The position numbers and the translations under genes are program-made. DNA of 64,000 nucleotides from Hypomyces perniciosus (lineage: Eukaryota > Ascomycota > Sordariomycetes > Hypocreales > Hypocreaceae), in assembly GCA_008477525.1 (NCBI GenBank), contig SPDT01000008.1:620001-684000 (forward strand), in the 5' to 3' direction. Of the stretch, positions 22,574-33,600 are shown piece after piece (positions within the stretch are counted from its first letter, which is position 1; each line of letters begins with the position of its first letter). Below the pieces are notes generated by a model. It saw only the letters and a list, made by a program, of their open reading frames with translations, ran no database searches and had not been told where the DNA came from.

Positions 22574-24679
22574 CTACTCGGTCCCGCGGCCCCGGTAGTT
22601 CCCCATCTTCTCAATCGAGCTCATGATCCCGCTCCGCGCTCCTGGTCGCGGAAGGCCTCCGCCGCCACTCTTTGTCCTCTCGTGCGGAGCCCGGAGCACT
22701 GTCCCTGGCGCCCGGAGACCGGATCCACCACGCACAGTTGGGTTTGCTTTCGGCGTCTTAGCAACTGCCTCTGCTCTCTCTTGTTGTTGTTGTTGCTGCT
22801 GCTGCTGCTGCTGTGGTTGCGATTGCGACGGGGGTTGAGGTTGCCGCAGGGGTTGTTGTCGCTGCGGTGCTGGCGTTGCAGACACAAAGCTCTGCATGCT
22901 CATCAACTCCTCCGCCAACTGCACCAGCTCGCCCTTCTCAACACGCTCATGTTCTAGCTTACCGCGCAGCTCCTCGTTGTCGAGTTGCACTGTTGACACT
23001 ACGGCCTCGAGTCGCTGGACGTCCGCCTCGAGTTCCTTGATCGCTGCGCTGTCCCGCACCGCCTGCGCCTTGCGCTCCTCCACGTCGGCTGGGTCGACCT
23101 TGGTCATGGTCACATCGCGGTCGAGTCGCAGCTTCTCGTTCTCCTCGTTCAGCTCTTCAATCTTCGTCTCCAGCTCTTTAACCTTCTTCTCCCACCGGTT
23201 CTCGTACGACTTCTTCAGTGCCGCCACCTTGGTCTCATGCTTGCTCTTGTACAATGCGTGCAGCTCAAATGCCACTCGCTCGACAGCAATCTCGACCTCT
23301 CTGTTATTGGACTCCGGACTCTTGGGCTTCTCCGGAGACCGCTGCTTATCCGAGTCCTTGCCCGCGCGCATACCGGCCAGCTTACTTTCAGCCTCTTGGT
23401 GCATCATTTCAGCCGCCTCCCTGCGCTTCTCGCTTTCCTCGAGTTGGCTTTCAAGCTCCTCTCTCTCCCTTTGTCCCAAAACAATCTCCTCCCTGATCTT
23501 CCTGATCATGTTCTCCATCTCGCGACCTCGGTTCTCCCATCCTTCCCTCTCAGCAGCAAGCTGTTCCTTCAAGCCACGCTCCTCACGCAGTTGCTCCATA
23601 GATTCACCAACCCGCTTCTCAGCGTCTCCGACAGCTGACTTGAGGGACTGGACCTCGGCCTCCTTGCCGCTCAAAGAAGCTTTGAGAGAGCTGATTTCAG
23701 ACATGAAGCTGGACTTGAGCGACTCAAGTTCCCGGGGCGTGACCGTGGGAAGACTTCGTGGTGTTGGCAGAGGCGGGATATCAAAGTCGATGAGATTTGT
23801 GAGCTGCCGACTCGGTGTGGCAGCAACATTTGATGTAGTTCGCGAGGGCGATAGTCCCGCTCGCTTGGCAGGTGACTCTTTGGGATATCTCAGGTGCTCT
23901 GTGAAGTCCATCAACAGGTTCGTGGTGTTGCCGGAATCATCCTCCATTGCGTGGTGAGTCCTCTTTGCCGGTGATGTTTCACGTTTCGGTTTCGGGGTGG
24001 TAATGTCGCCAAAATCCGACATCTTCGATGGTGTTTGTCCCAATTTCGCAAACAGGGTCAGGTTTGGCAGAGCTGAGAATGTGCTGGATGTGCTGATCAT
24101 GGTGTCGTCAGCGCCACCCGCTTCATCCTCATTCGCCTCACAGCCCTCCATATGGACTGTAGCCGTAGAGTTGTCTGCAGCCTCCAAGACGCTGTGCTCA
24201 TCTTCGAATATCTCAATCGCCCGCTTCAGGCCCTCGTTATCTCGAACCGCAGCCTCTAGGCTCGTCGACCGCTCGTGCGGGGTCCGCGTGGGGGTCTCAA
24301 TCGGCATACTGATCTTAACAGGAAACCGTCTCTCGGGAGACATCTTTCGCGGGCTGCGTGCTGATACTGTGCTAACACCACTGGTATTCATGGCTACTAC
24401 GCCATCCAGAGAACTCCTCTGGCTTTCGACAATTCTCAATGGCGAGAGCTCCGTTCCAGAGAGGACCCGTGAGTGTTTCGACTTGGACGGCGAGACGTTT
24501 TCTTGGTCGGAAACGTTTGCCTCATTAGCATTAATCAACGTCTGGGACTTGTCGAGAGTATCTTGGTTTGTCGTATTGGACTCAGCAGTCATAATCTCAT
24601 AATCGTCGTATCGCCTGTTCGTCATGGAAGAAGCGGAATTCAATAGAGTATCAGGAGCCGGTGACAACGGAGATACCAT
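22574..24679 (-). CDS. Long coiled-coil protein, probably Fin1-like spindle/microtubule-associated protein
   Basis: Intronless, 701 residues from the ATG at 24679 (reading leftwards); an open extension upstream has no ATG. The N-terminal third is disordered and rich in S/T-P sites (SPSKSKHSRVLSGTELSPLR, TPTRTPHERS, TPKPKRETSPAKR), candidate CDK/MAPK targets. From about residue 313 to 595 it is an extended coiled coil, broken near 453 by a charged Ser/Pro segment. The second coil opens with VAFELHALYKSKHETKVAAL followed by KKSYENRWEKK, which I associate with the Fin1 (filaments in between nuclei) family of filamentous fungi. A Gln run follows at about 625-637 (CTG/TTG-type repeat at 22781-22813), then a basic Gly/Arg tail (LRAPHERTKSGGGGLPRPG). 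A role at spindle or microtubules is inference from family resemblance and the CDK-site pattern. Confidence 0.7.
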   Translation of the reverse strand: MVSPLSPAPDTLLNSASSMTNRRYDDYEIMTAESNTTNQDTLDKSQTLINANEANVSDQENVSPSKSKHSRVLSGTELSPLRIVESQRSSLDGVVAMNTSGVSTVSARSPRKMSPERRFPVKISMPIETPTRTPHERSTSLEAAVRDNEGLKRAIEIFEDEHSVLEAADNSTATVHMEGCEANEDEAGGADDTMISTSSTFSALPNLTLFAKLGQTPSKMSDFGDITTPKPKRETSPAKRTHHAMEDDSGNTTNLLMDFTEHLRYPKESPAKRAGLSPSRTTSNVAATPSRQLTNLIDFDIPPLPTPRSLPTVTPRELESLKSSFMSEISSLKASLSGKEAEVQSLKSAVGDAEKRVGESMEQLREERGLKEQLAAEREGWENRGREMENMIRKIREEIVLGQREREELESQLEESEKRREAAEMMHQEAESKLAGMRAGKDSDKQRSPEKPKSPESNNREVEIAVERVAFELHALYKSKHETKVAALKKSYENRWEKKVKELETKIEELNEENEKLRLDRDVTMTKVDPADVEERKAQAVRDSAAIKELEADVQRLEAVVSTVQLDNEELRGKLEHERVEKGELVQLAEELMSMQSFVSATPAPQRQQPLRQPQPPSQSQPQQQQQQQQQQQERAEAVAKTPKANPTVRGGSGLRAPGTVLRAPHERTKSGGGGLPRPGARSGIMSSIEKMGNYRGRGTE
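22781..22813 (-). repeat. Trinucleotide repeat encoding poly-Gln
   Basis: A run of ttg then ctg units on the plus strand (CAA/CAG on the coding strand) encodes about 11 consecutive Gln in the coiled-coil protein. The mixed codons suggest a moderately stable tract that could still vary between isolates. Confidence 0.8.
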
Positions 24680-25875
24680 GATTCGAAGGACTCCAAACAA
24701 TCGAACAAGACGAGAAAAAGAAAATGCGCGTGCACTAGACAAAGTGCGGGCTTGTGAAGTTTTGATGTAAAGACAACCCTTTGGTGGTTTTTGGAGGCTT
24801 GTGCGGTCAGTGAGGCACTAAAGATGAAGATGGTGCTTTGTTTACTCGTTGGCCTAACAACCACCGCACCGCAAAGATGCACAAATGAGGTTTAGTGCCG
24901 CGGCGTTTCACCAGCACCAGTTAGCCAGAGATAGGTGCTTATTAGGGACCTGGTATCAATATTAGGCCTCAAGCAATGAATGTATGTACCACTTCGTACG
25001 AAGTGCTTCGTACTCGTAGATTCATTGTGGTTGCAGGTTGTGATTACTACTACTAATGTCTACGCCTTTCGGTGCTACTCGTAAATACAAGACTTCACAA
25101 TGCAAAAAGGCGACTCATTGTCTCTGTATACTCAATCGCTTTTATTGTCATTTCATAAGTCGTTACCTAATAACGCAACCTGTCCAATACACCACGTCTT
25201 TGGCGCTTTTGAGGTGGAGAAATGAAGAGAAAACCAAAAGGGTCATAAAGTCATCATCAGGACTCGTCCCGACGTCTCTCTCATTTCCAAAAAGAAATAC
25301 GTCTTTCTCAACAAAAACAATTCTCGAAGCTAGAGAGCAGAAAAAGAGAGAACAACAAGGAAAAAAAGGCAAACGGGGCAAGCAAGGTGTGGGATTAGCC
25401 CAGATCTCATCGTTTCCCGCCTGAAGGTCATTACAGGTAATATTCTCGTTCCGTCCACCCGTGTTCGTTTCTCAGAGCAGCGAGCGAAAGGGGGAAAAGA
25501 ACGGGCAAGGCGGCAGCCAGTACTGCTCTCTTTTGTCGAGAATTAAATTCCTCCATGCAAAGCCGTCACTCATCAGCCATGTACATCCATGACAGGGCAT
25601 CATAAGTAACATAGAATCGGTGGGTAGTCGTGAATTCGTCAACGTGTCTTTGGTACGAGGTGAAGCCCATGAATCGTCTGTGAATACAAAGAAACAATAC
25701 CAAAGGTCACGGCAAGGAATGTCGTTACACCATAAAAAAGGTGTCACAAGTCGCTGGAAAAAAATTATTCATGACGCCGCTGCCCCCTGATGACCCCAAG
25801 ATGCTGGTAACGCCTCAAAGACATGGTACCTTGTGGAACATGAGATTCGGTAAGGCGAGAGACTCGATTGTGCCG
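24680..25875. other. Intergenic between the coiled-coil gene and stuA 3' end
   Basis: Promoter of the coiled-coil gene (to about 24960), then AT-rich sequence. It includes a perfect 14-bp palindrome acttcgtacgaagt at 24991-25004 followed by cttcgtactcgta. The remainder is probably the 3' untranslated region of stuA. No gene is supported. Confidence 0.5.
24991..25004. repeat. Perfect 14-bp palindrome of the tacttcgta motif class
   Basis: acttcgtacgaagt equals its own reverse complement. It lies in intergenic DNA and shares its core with other copies at 31328-31338 and 52025-52040. Confidence 0.7.
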
Positions 25876-28150
25876 TTACCGCCGTCGGGGGGCAGCGATA
25901 GCCGAAGCTGGTCGGCTCATGGCGTCGTACGTTGGGGCGGATACTGTCGTTTCCATCATAGTCTTTCGTCGCTTAAGGTCCAGACTTCCCATGTTGGGGT
26001 CATCATTACCTGGCCGTGCAAGGTCGTCTTCATCATCTCGTCCCCTCTTCATGCCCGGAGCTGGGCCATTCATTATGGGGGGTTGGGTAGGGTAGCCATT
26101 GGGCATGGAGCTGGTCATATCGGCAGGTGGCGCATATACATCATTTCCTGGTGCACCATTGGTCGGTGCCCGGTCATTCGTCATTACATTGTAGAGGTTG
26201 CTAGTTGATTGCTGAACGCGCTGTGGTGAGCTGTAACCAGCATGTTGTGAGTAGTAAGGTTGGGGTGGCGCTGCGGTTCTGGGAGTTGCCCGTCCTGAAG
26301 CAGGTGGGTGACTCTGCGATCCAGCCATATCCTGCGGGATGTTTGAGTCGTTGGTCATAGATCCGACACCTGGCGCAGAATAATTGTAGGGCGCGCGGGA
26401 GTGGTCGTAGGAGCCGCTATCATGAGTATATTCTGCCTCATGCTCATGGTCACCCTCCTCCTCACCGGAGTGATTCTGCGTAGATGACTCAGACTGTATT
26501 ATGCCATTCTGAGGCTTAGGATCCTGTTGCTCGCTAGAAGGAACTGTTGGCGGAGCTCGACCAGTAGGAGGCCCCATCTCGCTCTTTGGGTACGGGGCGG
26601 AGTGAGCATACATGCGATCCTGGGGTTGGTTTGGTGAAGGCTGATGCTGGTGATGCTGGTGGTGCTGCTGATGTTGGTGCTGGTACGGAGACTGCTGGGT
26701 TGGTGGTGCAGTATACATCTGGCGCTGGCTGTCGTAGCCTTGTGTGACCGGAGGATACGGGGGCATGTTCTGGATGGAAGAGCCAGGTGGGGTAGCAGCT
26801 GGAGTATTGGGCATTGACCGAGCGTTGCTGAGACCAGTATCAATGGTCATTGGGTTGGCACCTTGTGACCCATTCATCCCTTGGCTTTGCCAATTGAAAC
26901 CTTCTGAGGCTCCCATGCTTCCCATTACGCTCGATGCGCTCGTAGGGGGCGTAGGGAATGTCAGCGCGCGGTCGAGCGGTGGTCTGCTTACACTGCCTTG
27001 TGAGGGCAGAGAATGCTGAGGACCAGGCAGTGCCAAGGGGTGATGATGCTGCTGTATGGATGGCAGGCCAGGTGGAGGGGGGTTGCGCATCGGGCCTTCA
27101 CGCTTTTGTCGTTCCGCAGCAGCCATAACTGGGTTTGCCCTAGCTTGGGCAGTTGTCGGATGGTAGAGCAGAGCTCCAATATTGTGCACGAACAGAGGGT
27201 ACAGCATTTCCGTGATCTTTTCCTTGTTGGCAAAATCCAAAGCTCGCTCGTACGGGATCCTGTTTTGTGTTAGTGGATTGTCCATGTCTCAATTTGGTGT
27301 AAATCAACATACCAAACACCCTTTAAATGCATGGGACCGATCTTGACAACATGACGAACTTTTTCGCTCTTCAAAATGCCGTCTCGTCGCCCACGTGTCA
27401 TCCCAGCAACATTCAACAGTTTCGTGCCGTTGATCATGTGGTTATCTATATTCACGAATTAGTACTTCACAATGGTGAAGGTCTCTTTCCGCGAGAGCTC
27501 ATACCTTCTCGTCGAGCGACGCAGATACCCCGCGCCTCAACTTGGAAGCAAAGGCTTCCCTCATCCTCCCACAAAGTGGCCGTGACACGGGGTTTCATCC
27601 CCGGTGGCGGCTGTTGGCCAGTCGTATCAAATCCAGCATATTGGGGCTGCATGCCATTCTGGCTTCCAGGCAAAGGCAACACAGTTCCCGCACTTCCCAT
27701 GGGATTCGATGGAGGCGGCGCAGCAGGAGGAGACGTCAGGCCGTTTGCATAGCCATACTGGTTGTAGGGAGCCGGGGTAGGATACGGCGAAGGTCCGGGT
27801 GGCAGCAATTGAGGCTGGTGTGAGTAGTGCGCCAAACCTCCAGAAGTAACAGGCTGGGGAGCGGGCGGCTGCCCAGCGGACATGTGTTGCGTGTAGTACA
27901 TGTCGGGCCCCTGGTTCATGGCGTCGTAGCTCACGATGGTGGTGGCCGGCCCCGTGATGGCGTGGGCAGGTAGAGTTGGTGACGGGGTTTTCAGGCCGTT
28001 TGACGAAGCGGCCGAGGTGAAAGATGACTGAGACGCAGAATGGGAACCGATTGACGAGGCGATAGAACTAACGCGAGGTGACGAGATATTGGAAGAATCT
28101 GCCTGGTTCGGCAGTGGCAGAGGAAGTGGTGGCAATCTATCGCTACTCAT
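25876..28150 (-). CDS. stuA: APSES-type transcription factor StuA
   Basis: Three exons on the minus strand, 28150-27505, 27445-27313 and 27259-25876 (introns of 59 and 53 nt), give 720 residues. The APSES DNA-binding domain (about 188-295) is complete: [98 protein letters not shown]. Both introns interrupt this domain at codons that splice back perfectly. The flanks are low-complexity: Ser-rich N terminus, then Pro/Gln/His-rich sequence with a His/Gln run (about 445-460), and a C-terminal basic LDLKRRK probably serving in nuclear import. StuA (Asm-1 in Neurospora) controls conidiophore or fruiting-body morphogenesis and represses or activates developmental genes from the nucleus. The very long gene-free DNA upstream suggests complex regulation (see findings). 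Confidence 0.97.
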
Positions 28151-30600
28151 AAACGATGAGCGTGGGGCAGCGTAAAGGTTGAAGTACGGTACGTTGGAGG
28201 GCTTCCGGGTCTGTACTTGAACGGATGGCAGATCCAGCTTTCCGGCGTTCTCTTAACAGAAACAGAAACAGCGGGACGAAGCAAGAAGGGGAGGCCGTTG
28301 AGTCTTTGAAGTAGCAGCCAAGCGCTAACGCACAAGGAAAAAGTCTGCAGCGAACGAAAAAGAGACCCTATCCAACCAGAACGGAGACAATTGGGAAAGG
28401 GCGAGGCGATTCCAAGGCGTCTACCAACTCGAGAACGTAGCAGTGGCAGCTGGACTAAACCGTGGGAAAGACGAGACGGAAAACTTTTTTGGTTTTGGGG
28501 GCAGCGAGAGGTGTTCGTAAAGATGCGTGACAATCGTAACAGGACATCAAAATCAATCGTCGTCTCAATCGTAACATGCGGAGGCGGTGTCGAACCGTGC
28601 TGCGAGCTCTGCAAATCGAGACAGGTGCAACGGAGCCGCGATGTCGTGATGAGAAGTGGTGGGTGGGAGAAGTGAGGCGGAAGGAGAATTCGGACGGGCA
28701 CAGATAGATAGAAGCTTAGGACAGGCGGCTTCTGCGTGCAAACAACTGCAGACGTTTGTATGCTTCCTTGCCGGTTTACCCACTACTGCAATGCAGAGCG
28801 ATTAGCTGCGTTGAAGGTCGTGAGAGGGGGGATATTGCGCAGAAAAGAGAGACGACAGCAGCATCAAGGCAGATGAGGTGAGAGAAAGGCGGCTGGCGAG
28901 CTGGTACCTAGTGGGGAGGCTACCCACGGAGCACAAGCATAGGCAGGACCTGGGCTTTGACTTACCTTCGTTCCTCGCCTCGCGTCTCAGAGCTGGCCAC
29001 AAGGGAAAATGAGGAGGTCGGTGGAGTCGTGAAGACGAGAAAGAGAAAGAAAAGAAGAGAGAGGGAGAGGGAGAAGCAAAAGTTGTGTCTCCAGGCCAGG
29101 CTGGGGACGGTTTTGTTTTTGGCGGTTGAGGGGACCGACTGGAGGCAGACCAGACCAACGAGACGAGACCCAGCCAGAAGGAGCAGGGAATAGTAGCGGT
29201 AGGTCAAGGTTCAGAGAGGCGTGCGCCTGAGTGGGCAACAAGCAGAGCACAACCCAGAGCCTGCTACTACGGAGTACCACTACGGAGTACTACTACTAGG
29301 TACCTAGTAGCTTGCGGGTGGGGACCTCCAGTTGGCTACGACGACTGCTCCGTACAGCGGGTACATACAAGCCACGAGAGGTACAGTACAACTCACGGCT
29401 CTATCTCCATCTGGTACAGGGGGTGCTTGGCTCTCGCGCAGCCCTTCAAGGTTTAGATTAGGTGTGTCCCCGGCCGGCCAGCGGAGTGGGCACCGCCTGC
29501 GTGGAATTAGGACCGCACCGTATGGCGCCCGTCGCCATGTACAGTACCTCGTGGGCCTGGCGCTGGGAGCTGGGCCTGGAGTACCCGTAGGCGCTGAAGC
29601 TGGCTCTGGGAGGCGCCAGGTCACCACCGGCTAGACAGGGACTGCACACCTACTCGCGCTCCGTAGCTCCGTACTGGACCGCCAATTGCGCTGGACACCC
29701 GCTGGGCCTGTTATCGCGCCTGCTGGCAAGTACAGTACATCCAGACCCGTGCCCAGCCCAGTGCGGTCTGGCTTGTCCGATATGTGTCCGGGCACACTGC
29801 TGATGCTCTCACTCAATCTCTCTCACCTGGCCTCCCTCTTGTTTCTCACCCACCAGCCAGCCGCCAGGCAAGTTTGCTGGCGGGCTGGCGGACTGGCTGT
29901 CATGTCTTTCCGACACTTTCCTCCTCCATGAGCCGAGAGAGGCTGCGGCACTTGAAAATGCTCTCCCCCCCTCGGTCAACGACTTCTCGCTGCTGGGCTC
30001 CACAGTTGGGCGCGCACTGCTCGCCAGCTCTCTCGCAAAACTGCTTGCTCGGTACTTCGTAGAGGGTACGAGGACAGTGTACCGAACACAGTACCTACGA
30101 TTGGAGTGGAGATGGGCGTCCGAAAGGTCGAAAAACGGGCCTGTCAAGGGTGAGGGGTGTGCGCAACATGGGTCGAGAGGACGGCCAGCGGCGTGGGTGG
30201 ATCAGAGTAACACCAGGATTCGGAGGGGGGTTTCTCTTGTCTATGGCCAGGACAGGGACCGACGGACAACGGGCAGACGGGGCTTCCGGCCACCAAGAAA
30301 TCCCAGAGCGCTGACGGCGCTTGCTTCGCTGTCTCGTACCAGTGCTCGCTTTGTCTGGCTTTGTTTTTTGCTATGGATGCTTTGCTTTTGCTTGCTCTCC
30401 CACCGCTTTCTCGCGTCTATGTCCTTGACACGCGTTGCTTCTGCCCTGAGTTGGGCTGGGGGGCCTGGGGTGTGTGTTTGTCGTTTCATTGCTACGCCCT
30501 ATTCATGTCTGGACATGTTCGCCGTAGATGACGACGATTGGACACTTGGTCGATCTCAAAGATAAGGCGAGAATTGTACATAGGTAGCGCATCTTGATGA
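28151..30600. other. Proximal stuA upstream region and probable long leader
   Basis: On the stuA strand the first kilobase (28151-29200) has purine/pyrimidine strand bias and pyrimidine tracts, as in fungal leaders, and contains several short open frames that could be upstream ORFs. It is followed by a GC-richer segment (29300-30500) with repeated gtacagtac (29381, 29539, 29730) and motif copies ctactacggagtac at about 29265-29300. No conserved protein is recognised. Long leaders with upstream ORFs are known for stuA of Aspergillus; extending that here is inference. Confidence 0.4.
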
Positions 30601-33600
30601 TGGGGTGCCGGGGTATTACTCGTACACCCAAAAACCTACACCAGCACGCTGATCAGCGAGATTGAGTGCCATCTTGGATCAAAGCTTGAGGCAATGGAGG
30701 GGGTAAGATTAGGAGAGTCTTCTTCTATCATGGATGGATTGATCGTCGACGGAGCGCCTGCCCTGCTCCATAACTGCCAGCAGAATGGAGCATTCGATTC
30801 CGTTCGCTTCGACAAGCTATCACCTCACCAGAGCGAGCACCAAAACTCAACGGCTTCTGGGTTCGTCATCGCTGGCTAGCACTGACATCGTCCGACGAGC
30901 GGAATCATATTAGTACTACTCGTCGCAGTAGTTGTAGTAGTAGTACTTCGTAGTAGCATTCTGATTATGGGCGTTAACCTACAACTGGAGGAGGACCGGT
31001 AGTCACTCTCTGGGCGGGAACCCTGCCAATTCGGCCGATCAATTATATGGAGCAGTAAGTGGCTGGGCCGCCGTCAGCAGCAAACTCCGAGATTCTCGTA
31101 CTGTGCATGTCCGATGGCCGTAGATACTATTGCTACTTACGAGTACTACTACTACTTTGTTCGAGACGAGGCCTCGGCGGTCATTATTGTAGGAGCTGAT
31201 TAGTACTAGGTAGTTGTGGGCGCAATTCTTGATCTGACGCTGTTGATCTGATTAGGGTTTCCCTCTGTCTTTCCTTTCGATCTACATGCGACTTAGCATC
31301 ATCATCGGTGAGCGCAATGGCCACCTGTACGAAGTACCCTAAAGGTTATAGCCATCCACGTAGGATTGCTGCCGCTAGTAGAACTCCGTCTCCGTAATTG
31401 ACTGTCACCTTAGAGCCGGAACGAGAGCGAACATCGATCCCCAAGCTCAGCAGCAGTATTCGACCATAGTAATTTATTAATTAAAGTTTCGCGTACCGAC
31501 GGCAGTACGGAGTACTAGTACTATGTAGTACTACTATTACTACTACTGCTACTAGAAATAGGATCATGGCACTGGAATGCAAACATTGGCGCATTTCTAT
31601 TATTATCGCCTTCAGGGTTGAGCGTAGATAATAGACCTGCCTGGTCAGGCACGTGTTGCTGCGAGGCCCTCCATTGTTCCCTCGGCCCTGTTCCTGAAAG
31701 TTCGAGCCGTTCGAGGCGCCCACCAAACGCCAATTGCAGGGCATCAACTCAGCCCATTCCACTGCCTCGCCAATTAAGTTTTGGAGGACTTGCTTGGAGT
31801 ATTCGCATCCCTTCTTGCGTTCTTCCCGCGAAAACTTATGCTCATGCATGTTGTAATACTGATTGATGGAGAACTTGGCTAGTAATATATTAGTTTGCAG
31901 CATCAATCAGGCCATTGTTGTTCTGTAAAGTTTTTTTTTCCCTGGCAGGCTGTGTAGCTCAAAGGAAGGCTCAGGCTGTTGGTGGCTATCCACGGATTAT
32001 CGTTGCCCCCCACTTGCCGCCACCAAACCTGAAGGAATCAACCCATGACGATCCGCAAATCCCACACATTTTTGCTTGCTCGACGACAGAAGACGGTCAA
32101 ATTTCTCAGTCTGTCCAATGACGGCCTCACACAAACACACAGGCTTGCTTGCTTTCATCCGCAGAGCATTGGCTCTTGGCGGTCCCCAACCTGCCCGACA
32201 CTAATGCTCTTTTCCCGCTGATCCGGCCTCTCTCGAAATGTCCAGTTTACCCTGGATCACACCACCTGGCAACCCTTCTCATCCTGGCTTCCATCCCACA
32301 CCGGTGTGCGCCATGCCTGGACAACTCAAACATTAGTACTAGTAGCTAGAAGCGGTATGTACGAGTACACTTCATCTGGCCCACTCCGCCTCGCGATCGG
32401 GATCCTTGGCCTTGTCTCAACAGGTCCGGAGAACTAGGGTACGCAGTATTCGCGTAAGTACCAAACTCGGAAAGAGAGCGAGACGGCTTGCGTACAATAC
32501 GAGCATTGTTAAGAAACGCCGGCATCAAGTCACATACTATCCCCGGCCCCAGCAGAGATGCTTTCTTTGTCCTCCCACATCAGCCGGGTTGATTTACTTT
32601 CGACATACCGAAAGCGCTTGTGTGGTGGCGTCTTGAACCACATGGCCCTTGTGACGATCTGGCATGACGCCGATATGCACCCACAGTTCACCCGAAATGC
32701 AAGATGCACACGCATGATCACATCAGGAACGGTCTTGAAGGTGCAGCGGACTGCATAGGCTCGATGTATGCACCACGGCATTCAAGGATTGTGCATGCCT
32801 CCTCCATCAGCTTATAATTGTGTTTTACAACGAGCATCGCAAACTCTGCCTCCTTCCGCAAGACAATCTTTGACTTTGATCCGAACAAAAGTGACAAAGT
32901 TCAGACTCTGGAGTGTGTCATCTTGAGGTCGACTTTGATAAGGTTTTACGGGAAATTTTTTGCAGCCAGCCAGTCTGCTGCAACTGCAACATCCTGATGA
33001 CATCAAGTCTGTCTCTGCTTAGCTCCCGCTGCATGTCGAGGCAAACAACAGCCGGGCCAACTCGCGTCAATGGCTACCTACAACCATTATGCTCCCCCAC
33101 CATGATGGCACACTGAGGTAACCACACCGGTTGGTTTCATTCAGGCGAGGCACCATTTCAGTCACTTCTGCTCTATCTGCAAGATCCTTCCCTTCACTAT
33201 GAAACTCAAATCTATTGACTTGAGACCCCTTGTTACCCACATGACAGAATTTGTGAAGGAGGTATTCATCGAGTTTTCTTTGGAGCATAGGTTGGCCTGG
33301 ATGGACTTGTACGAAGCACTACTACTAGTAGTACTACTACTACGCACAGGCTCAGCGACCCCACAGCCGGAGGACGTTTCAAAAGCACATAGCTTAGAGG
33401 CAATGGGCGATCTTATATCCGTGGTGCATCAATTCGCCCTTAACCACGTACGAAGTTCAAGTACTTCGGTCAGCGCTAGGATCCTCATTGTAGTACAGAC
33501 ATTCGAATCACCGTTCTATACTTCATACTACACCACCAGAACGTTGACATTCTGGCCTGGCTTCGGTCCCCGTCAGTCTCTGACTTGCGAAAACTTCTTC

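Noticed and set aside
20800..28150. A metabolic gene cluster around the amidohydrolase
   Set aside because: The neighbours are a structural coiled-coil protein and a developmental regulator; there is no backbone enzyme, transporter or oxidase, so no cluster can be claimed.
31948..31965. tRNA-like segment (tgtagctcaaagg)
   Set aside because: It resembles a D-arm, but no matching B-box (GGTTCGANNCC) or acceptor-stem pairing was found nearby, so no tRNA is called.
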